A DNA stretch of 64,000 bases from positions 4,978,972 through 5,042,971 of the forward strand of contig NZ_JALJWH010000001.1 of assembly GCF_024168825.1 (NCBI RefSeq). Reading direction: 5' to 3'. Positions within the stretch are counted from its first letter, which is position 1; every line of letters begins with the position of its first letter. The notes under the pieces are model-generated. The model worked only from the letters and a program-made list of their open reading frames with translations, had not been told where the DNA came from and did no database searches. The translations under genes and the position numbers were made by a program. This stretch comes from Paenarthrobacter sp. A20 (GTDB taxonomy: Bacteria > Actinomycetota > Actinomycetes > Actinomycetales > Micrococcaceae). Positions 26,751 to 34,592 of the stretch are shown here, piece after piece.

Positions 26751-27767
26751 ATGCCCATGAGTTCGCATGAAACGTTCAACGTTGAGTCTGCGGTGGAACT
26801 GGCAGTGATCGAACGAAGTGGCTTTATTGAGTCCCGGCACATCGGCGCGGCCGTCGTTCTTGCCGGTGACGGCTCTGTGGTCACCCGTCTTGGTGACATC
26901 GACGCCCCCATCCTCGCCCGCTCCACCCTCAAACCCTTCCAGGCACTGGCCTCCATGCAATCCGGTGTGCCCCTGCGCGGGGCGCAAGTTGCTGTCGCCT
27001 GCGGGAGCCACACCGGGTCCTTGGACCACATGGACGTGGTGGAGGGAATGCTCAAGGCAGCCGGCGTCAAGGAAGAAAACCTGCAGTGCCCCACGGCCTG
27101 GCCGCAGGACGAGACGGCCCGCAACTGGCTGGTCCGGTCCGAACGCGGACAGTCCAAGCTCGCCTTCAACTGCTCGGGCAAGCACGCCGCCTTCTTGTGG
27201 GCCTGTACTGAAAACGGCTGGGACCTCCGCAGCTACCTTGAGCCCAACCATCCCCTCCAGCAGCGCGTACGGTCCGTGATCGAGGAGTACAGCGGCGAAA
27301 CGATTTCACATCTGGGCATCGACGGCTGCGGAGCCCCCGTGGCAGCCATCTCGCTAACGGGCCTTGCCCGCGCCTACTCCCGGCTGGCCAAGTCGCCCGG
27401 GGACTCGTCGTCCAACGCACGCGCGGCCACCATCGCCACCTCCATGCTGGACTACCCCTGGGCCGTCCAAGGCAAGGGCGAGTCCAACACGGTGGTCATG
27501 GAAGAGCTTGAGGTCCTTGCCAAGATTGGCGCCGAGGGCATCCTGGTCCTGGCCACGCCAACCGGCGCGACGGTGGCCGTGAAAATGCTCGACGGCAACC
27601 TCCGCGCCACGTCCCTGGTGGGACTGACCCTCCTGGCTGTCAGCGGCGCCGTGGACATCCCGGCCGTTTCCAGCGTCCTGGAACGAGTGGTTGAGCCCGT
27701 CCTCGGCGGCGGTCGCCCAGTGGGTAAGATCCGGTTGGGCCACGCCGTCTCGGCCCTGCTCGACTAG
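26751..27767 (+). CDS. L-asparaginase II family protein
   Basis: Asparaginase of the PF06089 (thermolabile/rhizobial) class, 338 aa, hydrolysing asparagine to aspartate and ammonia. Typical segments are RSTLKPFQALA, CGSHTGSLDHMDVVEGML, FNCSGKHAAFL with the conserved Ser and Lys, and IDGCGAPV. It has no signal peptide, so the enzyme is cytosolic. ATGs at 26751 and 26757 are both possible. It is followed by a sterol-carrier-like gene, an arrangement common in Micrococcaceae. Confidence 0.88.
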   Translation: MPMSSHETFNVESAVELAVIERSGFIESRHIGAAVVLAGDGSVVTRLGDIDAPILARSTLKPFQALASMQSGVPLRGAQVAVACGSHTGSLDHMDVVEGMLKAAGVKEENLQCPTAWPQDETARNWLVRSERGQSKLAFNCSGKHAAFLWACTENGWDLRSYLEPNHPLQQRVRSVIEEYSGETISHLGIDGCGAPVAAISLTGLARAYSRLAKSPGDSSSNARAATIATSMLDYPWAVQGKGESNTVVMEELEVLAKIGAEGILVLATPTGATVAVKMLDGNLRATSLVGLTLLAVSGAVDIPAVSSVLERVVEPVLGGGRPVGKIRLGHAVSALLD

Positions 27768-27788
27768 CACTTCTGAGGAGAGACACCC

Positions 27789-28199
27789 ATGGCTGTTGCA
27801 CGACGCCGCGTCAATATTGAGGAAGGCCGCGCCGCCCTGGCAGCTTGGCAGGCCGCCGTCGAACCTTCCGGCGGCGAAACCGCCGGTGAGCCGGGCCGCG
27901 ATGCCGGGAACCCGCCGTCGCGCTCTCTCATTGCGACGGCGGTCCGCTACTCCCTTGAGGAAGTCACCGCACGCGCACCCGGCAACTCGGTGGAGGTCCG
28001 GGTGCCGCCGTTCGGCGTCACCCAATGCGTAGAAGGCCCCCGCCACACGCGCGGCACTCCCCCCAATGTGATCGAGTGCGACGCCGCCACCTGGCTGTCG
28101 TTGGTGACCGGCCGGATTTCATGGGCAGACGCGGTGTCAACCCACCGGGTGGCTGCCTCCGGCCTGCGTGCCGATCTTTCAGAGTTGCTCCCCCTCTAA
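27789..28199 (+). CDS. Sterol carrier family protein
   Basis: 136-aa cytosolic protein. The C-terminal half (VPPFGVTQCVEGPRHTRGTP, then VIECDAATWLSLVTG) matches the actinobacterial SCP-like family usually found beside purine or asparaginase genes. No lipid binding has been shown that I know of. GAGGAGAG precedes the ATG and the gene starts 21 bp after the asparaginase stop, so it is in the same operon. A family A hairpin begins two bases after its stop. Confidence 0.78.
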   Translation: MAVARRRVNIEEGRAALAAWQAAVEPSGGETAGEPGRDAGNPPSRSLIATAVRYSLEEVTARAPGNSVEVRVPPFGVTQCVEGPRHTRGTPPNVIECDAATWLSLVTGRISWADAVSTHRVAASGLRADLSELLPL

Positions 28200-28201
28200 G
28201 G

Positions 28202-28262
28202 AGTTTTTGTACAGCTAATGCCCCTAAGACGGCGTCTTAAGGGCATTAGCTGTACAAGAACT
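28202..28262. repeat. Hairpin family A, copy 1
   Basis: Arms 28202-28230 and 28234-28262 pair over 29 bp with two mismatches. The outer arm GAGTTTTTGTACAGCTAATG is shared with the hairpins at 29879 and 31012. It lies between convergent genes and has T-rich ends on both strands, so it is a likely two-way terminator. Confidence 0.88.
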
Positions 28263-28268
28263 ATCCGG

Positions 28269-29756
28269 TCAGTCCGGGCAAACCGGGGTTGTTGATTGCC
28301 CCTTCTTGCTCATCTCGAACTGCGGGATGTCGTCGGCTGCGGGTCCACCGCGGAACTTCGGGGAAGGGTTCTGGCCGCTGCTGATGCGCTCCAGTTCCTG
28401 CTGGGCATAGACGTCTTCCTTGCCGAGCATGATGGCTGTGTCCTCGTTGGTGATCTCACCGTTGAAGGCGCGGACCATGACGCTGCGGTCGAACTGGCCT
28501 TCCCACTTGGCCACCACGAACGTTGCCACACAGTTGCCGAGCAGGTTGACGACCACGCGCATGGAGTCCATGAGGCGGTCGGCTCCGAGAAGAAGCGCGA
28601 CGCCGGCAACCGGGAAGATGCCGAGGGCTGCAGCGGTAGCGGACAGTGCCAGGAAGGACGACCCCGGTACGCCCGCCATGCCCTTGGAGGTCAGGAGCAG
28701 CACGCCAAGGGCTGCCAACTGCTGGCCGAGATCAAGGTTGTGGCCGAAGGCCTGGGCCAGGAACAGCAGCGAGATCGAAAGGTAGATCGCGGCGCCGTCG
28801 AGGTTGAAGGAGTAGCCGGTGGGAACCACCAGGCCGGTGGTGGCACGGGAGCAACCGGCGTTGGTCAGCTTGGTCATGATGCGGGGCATCACAGCTTCCG
28901 TGGAAGCAGTACCCAGTGCCAGCAGGAATTCTTCGCGGGTGTACTTGAGGAACTGCCACAACGGAACGCGGGCGAAGCCCCAAGCCACCACGAACAGCAA
29001 GCCGATGAAGATGATGGCCGCGCCGTAGCAGGCAGCTATCAGGAGGGCATAGGTACTGAGCGTGCCGATGCCGTACTGGCCGATGATGAAGGCCATGGCA
29101 CCGAAGGCGCCGATGGGGGCCACCTTCATGATCCAGGACATGATCTTGAAGATCAGCTCGAGGACGGTTTCCATGAGGCTGATGACCGGAAGGCAACGCT
29201 CGCGGCCGATGACCACAATGGCGGCGCCGAAAAAGACTGAGAAGAACAGCACCTGAAGCAGGCTGTTGTTGGCAAACGCACCGATCACGCTGACGGGGAT
29301 GACATCCAGGATGAACGCCGCGGCGTCCTTGGGCGGAGCGTTGCCGGTCTTGGCGTTAAGGGCATCCTGGGACAGCGTGGAGGGATCGATGTTCAGGCCG
29401 GCACCTGGCTGAACGATGTTTCCCACGATGAGCCCGAAGACCAGGGCAAAGAGGGTGGCGCCGGTGAAGTACAGGAGCGCTTTGACCCCGACCCTTCCGA
29501 CCGCCTTGACGTCGCCCACTGCCGAGATGCCCGTGACGATCACGAGGAAAATCAGCGGGGCGATGATCATCTTGATGAGTTGAATGAATCCATCACCCAG
29601 TGGCCGGAGGGCGGACCCAATGGTCGGCCAAAAATGACCGATGAGCACACCTGCGACGACGGCGATCAGGATTTGAAAAAAGAGCGACTGGTACAGCCGC
29701 TTTTTCTTCTGCGGGGCCGAACTCGCCTTCAGCGCCGCGGGGTCTGGGATCTTCAT
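28269..29756 (-). CDS. Dicarboxylate:cation symporter (DctA/SDF family)
   Basis: Membrane transporter of 495 aa for C4-dicarboxylates such as malate, fumarate or succinate with H+ or Na+. The N-terminal cytosolic segment is followed by eight membrane helices and the two re-entrant loops; conserved parts include LGTASTEAVMPRI, GYSFNLDGAAIYLS and SKGMAGVPGSSFL. The ATG at 29756 was chosen; a TTG 18 codons earlier lacks support. Its promoter carries the TTYCRYATTGYGRAA palindrome shared with the purine-catabolic genes, suggesting joint control with malate-producing glyoxylate metabolism. Confidence 0.9.
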   Translation of the reverse strand: MKIPDPAALKASSAPQKKKRLYQSLFFQILIAVVAGVLIGHFWPTIGSALRPLGDGFIQLIKMIIAPLIFLVIVTGISAVGDVKAVGRVGVKALLYFTGATLFALVFGLIVGNIVQPGAGLNIDPSTLSQDALNAKTGNAPPKDAAAFILDVIPVSVIGAFANNSLLQVLFFSVFFGAAIVVIGRERCLPVISLMETVLELIFKIMSWIMKVAPIGAFGAMAFIIGQYGIGTLSTYALLIAACYGAAIIFIGLLFVVAWGFARVPLWQFLKYTREEFLLALGTASTEAVMPRIMTKLTNAGCSRATTGLVVPTGYSFNLDGAAIYLSISLLFLAQAFGHNLDLGQQLAALGVLLLTSKGMAGVPGSSFLALSATAAALGIFPVAGVALLLGADRLMDSMRVVVNLLGNCVATFVVAKWEGQFDRSVMVRAFNGEITNEDTAIMLGKEDVYAQQELERISSGQNPSPKFRGGPAADDIPQFEMSKKGQSTTPVCPD

Positions 29757-29830
29757 TGATCTGAACCAATCAGTTTGGGAACAGCCCCACATTTTGAGGG
29801 GGTTTTTCAAATGTAATCCCGCTCACACCA

Positions 29831-29877
29831 TTCCGCAAGGGGAAAATGTTATTCCATATTGTGGAAGTCACATTTGG
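29831..29877. promoter_or_regulatory. Operator region of the dicarboxylate symporter
   Basis: TTCCATATTGTGGAA (29852-29866) fits the regulon palindrome TTYCRYATTGYGRAA. A second, shorter copy TTCCGCAAGGGGAA is at 29831-29844. Directly next to it GTCACATTTGG (29867-29877), read on the gene strand as CCAAATGTGAC, is a second motif found 111-150 bp before four starts in this region. Confidence 0.6.
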
Positions 29878-29878
29878 T

Positions 29879-29935
29879 TTTTTGTACAGCTACTGCCCTG
29901 ATGGGCGGCTCATAAGGGCAGTACCTGTACAAAAA
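29879..29935. repeat. Hairpin family A, copy 2
   Basis: Arms 29879-29899 and 29915-29935 pair over 21 bp with one mismatch. The right arm ends one base before the stop codon of the DUF559 gene. T-tracts flank both arms. Confidence 0.88.
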
Positions 29936-29936
29936 C

Positions 29937-30962
29937 TCAGCCCGTCCACCCCTGTTTGCGGAGCCCCTGGGATACCCGGGCCACTACCCACTTCCTCCCG
30001 TGCTTCATGTCGATCTTGTTGATCTTGACCTGACGCCAGCCGGCCTCTGAGACGCGCTGATCCCGGTAAGCATCCAGCGCCTGCTGCTCTGGACAAAGGT
30101 GATGGAGACCCTCGTATTCAAGGCAGATCCGATACTCCGGGCACCCCAAGTCAGTCCACACCGGCTTGCCAAGCGCATCGTCTACCCGGCAGTTTGGAAC
30201 GAATGCAGGAAGCCCGGCCTCTTCAAGCAAGAGCCGGAGCTTGGTTTCCGGCGGAGAATCAACACCCACGCGAATCGCATCCAACGCGATACGGGCCTTG
30301 CGGACACCATGGATACCGTTGGCCTTTTCAACGAAGAGTTGCAGCTTCGGCAACGAAACCAGGGGGACCCGCGGTGGACCGAACGAGCGTTCGTGTTCGC
30401 TGACAATGGCATCTCCCACGACCACCAGATCTTCCATGGGCAACATCGTGGCCAGATCCACCCACGTCCGCGCAACAGACGTGAGGACAGCGACCTCCAG
30501 GTCTGTGAGATCACCGTCCCTCAAAGTCAGGCGATGGCCGGCCACTCCCCTACGCCGAGGCAGCGATCCGTTCCTTGGCCGGGATAGATGGATGAATCGC
30601 CCCGGCTCCCGAAAGTGGGGCCCGCTTTTTGGCCCCCAGGGAATAGGTTCGACGACGGCGGTCACCGGGCCGCCGTCGTCGGGCTTGAATTGCGCCCAAG
30701 CAGGCAGCGGCAGGCCCAGAACCTCCGCGGCACTGATATGGCTAAGGAAATCGCCCCGGTGGAGGTCAAGATGTGGCCGGGCAACCTCCAGCAACGTTTG
30801 CACTCGCAGTGGCAGCCGGAGTCCCCTGCTGGGCACCAGTAGGTCCGACGCCCGCAGCCTCTTCGGGGCAACGCCGAATTCATCAGCCTCAGCCAGAGTA
30901 AAGGCTTGGTCAGAGAGCGCGGGAGGAAGTGAAGACAACGGACGCATGCCCCATTCAGTCAT
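29937..30962 (-). CDS. DUF559/AbiEi-like endonuclease-domain protein 1
   Basis: 341-aa protein of unknown role. The N-terminal part resembles the AbiEi-type winged-helix region (ALSDQAFTLAEADEFGVAPKRL, SRGLRL), then a middle helical domain (TSVARTWVDLATML). The last 100 residues resemble the DUF559/Vsr-like PD-(D/E)xK fold: ETKLRLLLEEAGLP, then LGCPEYRICLEYEGLHH with likely metal ligands, and DQRVSEAGWRQVKI. The second copy of this architecture is at 50377. It is an orphan with no antitoxin-like partner, and is bracketed on both sides by family A hairpins. The start is uncertain; an ATG at 30947 is also possible. Confidence 0.72.
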   Translation of the reverse strand: MTEWGMRPLSSLPPALSDQAFTLAEADEFGVAPKRLRASDLLVPSRGLRLPLRVQTLLEVARPHLDLHRGDFLSHISAAEVLGLPLPAWAQFKPDDGGPVTAVVEPIPWGPKSGPHFREPGRFIHLSRPRNGSLPRRRGVAGHRLTLRDGDLTDLEVAVLTSVARTWVDLATMLPMEDLVVVGDAIVSEHERSFGPPRVPLVSLPKLQLFVEKANGIHGVRKARIALDAIRVGVDSPPETKLRLLLEEAGLPAFVPNCRVDDALGKPVWTDLGCPEYRICLEYEGLHHLCPEQQALDAYRDQRVSEAGWRQVKINKIDMKHGRKWVVARVSQGLRKQGWTG

Positions 30963-31011
30963 AACGACCGAGGCGACCGAGAGTTATCCACAGATCATTC
31001 GCGTCAGACCT

Positions 31012-31074
31012 GAGTTTTTGTACAGCTAATGCCCGGAAAGGGCGGATTTGAGGGCGTTATGTGTACAAAAACTC
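31012..31074. repeat. Hairpin family A, copy 3
   Basis: Arms 31012-31034 and 31052-31074 pair over 23 bp with three mismatches. It lies two bases from the SDR gene stop codon on one side and about 50 bp from the DUF559 gene start on the other. Confidence 0.87.
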
Positions 31075-31075
31075 G

Positions 31076-31843
31076 CTAGCCGCGGCCCACGAATGGCATG
31101 CCTGCGGCGGTGACCACCAGGGATCCCACACTGGCCGACGCCGGCATATTGGCCATCATCAGCACAGCACGGGCGGCGTCGTCCACGGGGAACATCGGCT
31201 CCACCTTGCGGCTGCCGTCGGCCTGGAGGGCGCCGGAGCCCACGCCGATGGTGTCCATGATTTCCGTGCGGGTATTACCGATGTCGATCTGCCCGCACGT
31301 GATGCCGAACGCCCGGCCGTCGAGCTCGATGCTCTTGGTCAGGCCGGTCATCGCGTGCTTGGTGACGGTGTAGGCCACGGATCTGGGCCTCGGTGAGTGC
31401 GCCGAGATGGAGCCGTTGTTGATGATGCGGCCACCTTGCGGTTCCTGGGCTTTCATGGCCCTCACGGCCTCGGCAGCGCACAACATTGAACCCGTGACAT
31501 TGACGCGCAGGGTTGCTTCCCACTCGTCCACGCCGATCTCGCCCACGTCCCCGGCCGGACCAAAAATACCCGCATTATTGAACAGCACATCAACCCGGCC
31601 CCAGCGCTGGCGGACCTCGGCGAAAAGGCGCGCGACGTCGTCGGGCGCTGTGACATCGCAGGGGACCGCAAGCGTGTCCGGATGGTCGCCTGCCGTCTCC
31701 AGCAGTTGCGCCGCGCGGCGCCCGGCCAGTGCCACCCGGTAGCCATCGGCGAGCATCAGCCGGGCAACCGCCCGCCCAATGCCCGAACCAGCCCCGGTCA
31801 CGACGGCGACCTTCGGGTCTGCGGGCAGGCTTGAGTCAGTCAT
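31076..31843 (-). CDS. Short-chain dehydrogenase/reductase
   Basis: Classical SDR oxidoreductase of 255 aa. The nucleotide-binding motif TGAGSGIG is at residues 16-23, followed by NNAG, the catalytic Ser in NGSISAHS and the YTVTK active-site motif. It is the third gene of a minus-strand operon after an NCS1 transporter and an allantoin/hydantoin racemase, so a role with an intermediate of that pathway is likely. Substrate and cofactor choice are not evident. Confidence 0.87.
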   Translation of the reverse strand: MTDSSLPADPKVAVVTGAGSGIGRAVARLMLADGYRVALAGRRAAQLLETAGDHPDTLAVPCDVTAPDDVARLFAEVRQRWGRVDVLFNNAGIFGPAGDVGEIGVDEWEATLRVNVTGSMLCAAEAVRAMKAQEPQGGRIINNGSISAHSPRPRSVAYTVTKHAMTGLTKSIELDGRAFGITCGQIDIGNTRTEIMDTIGVGSGALQADGSRKVEPMFPVDDAARAVLMMANMPASASVGSLVVTAAGMPFVGRG

Positions 31844-31879
31844 GTGGTTGCCTTTCGGGTGGCGCGTTCAGCGCATGGA

Positions 31880-32641
31880 TCAGTGTGCGGCTTCGGCCGG
31901 CTGGTGTGCGACGGGCTGGGCTGCAGTTATCGGCCAGCCTATGACAGTCTTCGGGCGCGGAGTGGCGTAGGTTCGGACCTTGGACGTGGACAGGCCCAGA
32001 CGGACCAGGGATTCGGCAATGGTGACAGCCGCGGCCACGCCATCAACCACCGGAACACCCGTTCGCTGGCGGATTTGGTCGTCGAGTCCCGCCATCCCAC
32101 CGCAGCCCAGGACGATGACCTCGGCCTTGTCTGCGTTCACTGCTTCCTCGGCCTGGCCCACAATCGCCTCAACGGCACGTTCCGGGTATTCCTCGAGCTC
32201 CAGCACGGCCATGCCACTGGCCCGGACGGAGGCGCAGCGTGTGTCCAGGCCTGCAAGCTTGAGCCGGTCCTCGATAAGGGGCACCGCGCGGTCAAGCGTG
32301 GTGACCACCGAGTACTTGTGGCCCAGGAACATCGCGGTGCTTGCTGCGGCCTCGGTGATGTCGACCACCGGGACGTCCAGGAGCTCCTGGAGCCCCTCGC
32401 GGCCGTGCTCGCCGTAGCCTGCCTGGATGACGGCGTCGAACGGTTCCGGGTAGTTGACCACGGCGTCCATGACGGCGATCGCGGCGAGGTAGCTTTCGAA
32501 GTTACCCTCGCAGGAATCGGCGCCGAACCGCGGAGTGATGCCGATAATCTCCGTGCCGGGCGCTGCTGCCGCGCGGGCCTGGGCGGCGATGGAGTCGGTC
32601 ATGGACTGGGTGGTGTTCACGTTTGCGACAAGGATGCGCAT
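31880..32641 (-). CDS. Hydantoin/allantoin racemase (Asp/Glu racemase superfamily)
   Basis: 253-aa racemase that probably interconverts (R)- and (S)-allantoin or hydantoins. It starts MRILVANVNTTQSMTD, typical of HyuE-like enzymes, and has the two catalytic Cys regions: the first around GADSCEGNFESY-like DAVIQAGYGE and the second at VIVLGCGGMAGL. The ATG at 32641 follows GAGAGGAAA and matches the family start. It lies between the NCS1 transporter and SDR genes. In purine catabolism such a racemase makes both allantoin enantiomers usable. Confidence 0.82.
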   Translation of the reverse strand: MRILVANVNTTQSMTDSIAAQARAAAAPGTEIIGITPRFGADSCEGNFESYLAAIAVMDAVVNYPEPFDAVIQAGYGEHGREGLQELLDVPVVDITEAAASTAMFLGHKYSVVTTLDRAVPLIEDRLKLAGLDTRCASVRASGMAVLELEEYPERAVEAIVGQAEEAVNADKAEVIVLGCGGMAGLDDQIRQRTGVPVVDGVAAAVTIAESLVRLGLSTSKVRTYATPRPKTVIGWPITAAQPVAHQPAEAAH

Positions 32642-32735
32642 GGGTTTCCTCTCAACGGCAATGCCCGTCCTCCGCTGGATCCGGTTGCTGGGATCTGCTT
32701 GGCGGGAGGACGGGCGACGCCTTGATAATGGTGTG

Positions 32736-34301
32736 TCAGTGAGTGCTGGCGACCGCGATCGGCTCGCCGGAGACGTCCTCATGGAGCTGCTTCTTGTCAG
32801 CCACCGCGAAGAACGTGAGCGCAGCTACGCCTGCTCCGATAAACCAAGCGAACGGTGCTGCGGGTGCCAGTGCCGGAATGAAGGCGATGGCGATGGCGAT
32901 CGCTGCCGCCGGGATCATTGCGATGATCGCCTTTGGGTTCACGCCCCGCTTATAGAAGTACGCACCCTTCGGGTCCTCGGTGTAGAGCTCGGGCACGTTG
33001 ACCTTGCCCCGACGGACCAGCCAGTAGTCGGCCATGATCACGCCGAACAGCGGTCCAAGCAACGCACCGAGCCCGCCCAGGAAGTACACAATCACGATCG
33101 GGTTGTTGTAGAGGTTCCACGGCAGGATCACCAAGCCAATGGTGCCGCTGACCCAGGCTGCCTTGCGGAAGTTCAAGTGCCGCGGGAAGAGGTTGGTCAG
33201 CGCGTACACCGGAGCGACGAAGTTGGCCATCAGGTTCACGGCCACTGTCAGGATCAGCAGGGCGAGGCACGCCAGGACCAGCAGCAAGGTGTTCGGGATG
33301 CTCTGGACAATGTCCGAGGGGCTCTCGATGACGGTGCCATTGATTTTGTACTGTCCGCCAGCCATGACGACGACGATGGCGCCAAAGACCAGCATGTTGA
33401 TGGGGATGCCCCAGAAGTTGCCCTTGACGATGGACTTCTTGGACGTGGAGGACCGCGTGAAGTCGCAGAAGTTCAGCACGAAGGTTCCGTAGATGGACAC
33501 CCACAGCGCACCTCCGGCGAAGATGGTGAGCCACATTTCCCCACCTTCAAGGCCCTTGATGCCGGACCACTGAATGGCGCCACCGGCTTCGATGAACACC
33601 CACACGGCAATCGCTGCCATTGTCACCAGGATGACCGGGCCTGCGAAAGCCTCGTACTTACGGATCATCTCCATGCCGAAGCTGACGATGACCAACTGCA
33701 CGATCCAGAGAGCCACGAAGGAGAACCAGCCCAGGGTGGACAGGCCAAGAATGGAGTTGCTGTCCAGGTCCTTGAGGCCAGGTGCCATGGCAACCAGCAT
33801 CACCCGGAGGACCACCGAGGCCAGGTATGTCTGGATGCCGAACCATGCCACGGCAACGGCGCCGCGGACGAGGCTGGCGATCTGCGCACCCCTGATACCA
33901 AAGCTGATGCGGCTCATGACCGGGAACGGGACGCCGGTCTTCTGGCCCATGAACCCCGAGAAATTCAGGAGGGCAAAGAGCAGGATGGCACCGATTCCCA
34001 GCGCCACCAGAATCTGCCAGCCGCCCAAGCCAAGGGAGAACAGGCCGATGGCAAAGGCGTAGTTGCCCAGGCTGTGGACGTCGTTGGCCCAGAGGGTAAA
34101 GATGCTGTAGCTGGTCCACTTGCGGCCCTTGGCCTTAGTGGGAGCGAGGTCGATGTTGTAAAGACTGGGGCTGATGGTACGGCCTGATGCTTCGGAAGCA
34201 ATAGCGCAGAGGTCCGTGTTGCCCACGGCCGGGTGGTTGGGGCCACCTGCTGGTGCGTCTCCCGGAGTACCAGTGACGCCGACTGATGAAGTCGTCTGCA
34301 T
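32736..34301 (-). CDS. NCS1 family nucleobase/hydantoin/allantoin permease
   Basis: Membrane symporter of 521 aa with about 12 helices, of the PucI/Mhp1/CodB family. Family features include YSIFTLWANDVHSLGNY in helix 1, FPVMSRISFGIRGA in helix 3 and DYWLVRRGKVNVPELY near the C-terminus. The ATG at 34301 follows GGAG and gives the usual N-terminus; the open frame runs 84 codons further through the operator. With the downstream racemase it most likely imports allantoin or a hydantoin. Confidence 0.88.
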   Translation of the reverse strand: MQTTSSVGVTGTPGDAPAGGPNHPAVGNTDLCAIASEASGRTISPSLYNIDLAPTKAKGRKWTSYSIFTLWANDVHSLGNYAFAIGLFSLGLGGWQILVALGIGAILLFALLNFSGFMGQKTGVPFPVMSRISFGIRGAQIASLVRGAVAVAWFGIQTYLASVVLRVMLVAMAPGLKDLDSNSILGLSTLGWFSFVALWIVQLVIVSFGMEMIRKYEAFAGPVILVTMAAIAVWVFIEAGGAIQWSGIKGLEGGEMWLTIFAGGALWVSIYGTFVLNFCDFTRSSTSKKSIVKGNFWGIPINMLVFGAIVVVMAGGQYKINGTVIESPSDIVQSIPNTLLLVLACLALLILTVAVNLMANFVAPVYALTNLFPRHLNFRKAAWVSGTIGLVILPWNLYNNPIVIVYFLGGLGALLGPLFGVIMADYWLVRRGKVNVPELYTEDPKGAYFYKRGVNPKAIIAMIPAAAIAIAIAFIPALAPAAPFAWFIGAGVAALTFFAVADKKQLHEDVSGEPIAVASTH

Positions 34302-34321
34302 CGTGGATCTCCACTTCGTAC

Positions 34322-34342
34322 TGATTCCACATTGCGGAATCA
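34322..34342. promoter_or_regulatory. Operator of the NCS1 transporter operon
   Basis: TGATTCC-ACATTGC-GGAATCA is a perfect 7-bp inverted repeat, 21 bp before the start codon. Its core TTCCACATTGCGGAA fits the regulon consensus exactly. The position over or after the promoter suggests repression. Confidence 0.7.
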
Positions 34343-34412
34343 AGTTATTGAATAGTGAAAACACTCTATGACGCAGGTCACTCGCCGTCAAGGTGTCACG
34401 AATGTAGGCAGG

Positions 34413-34423
34413 GTCACATTCGG
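34413..34423 (-). promoter_or_regulatory. CCRAATGTGAC motif upstream of NCS1 operon
   Basis: CCGAATGTGAC on the gene strand, 112 bp before the transporter start, nearly the same distance (111 bp) as the copy before the dicarboxylate symporter. Possibly an activator site. Confidence 0.4.
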
Positions 34424-34499
34424 TTGCTTGGCCGACGGTTTCCCAGTTGACTGTTTCGGTTACGCAATCCGTGTTGACGCTGCCGATCCGCAGACGTAA

Positions 34500-34535
34500 T
34501 CTCGAATTGCAGAATTTTATTCTCACAATACGAAA
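34500..34535. promoter_or_regulatory. Tandem operator-like sites upstream of aceE
   Basis: The minus-strand reading of 34521-34535, TTTCGTATTGTGAGA, differs from the regulon consensus at one or two end positions. TCTCGAATTGCAGAA at 34500-34514 is a weaker copy. They are 58-93 bp before the aceE start and too far from the divergent transporter to be its main operator. Confidence 0.5.
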
Positions 34536-34592
34536 TTCCTTGAGCGCCCCCACAGAGCAAGCGCCCAGACATTCAATGAAGAGAGGTTGGAC

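Noticed and set aside
29937..30962. AbiEi-like protein as toxin of a type IV toxin-antitoxin system
   Set aside because: AbiEi is the antitoxin partner and needs an AbiEii nucleotidyltransferase gene next to it; neither copy has one. The nuclease-like C-terminus fits an orphan DUF559 protein better.
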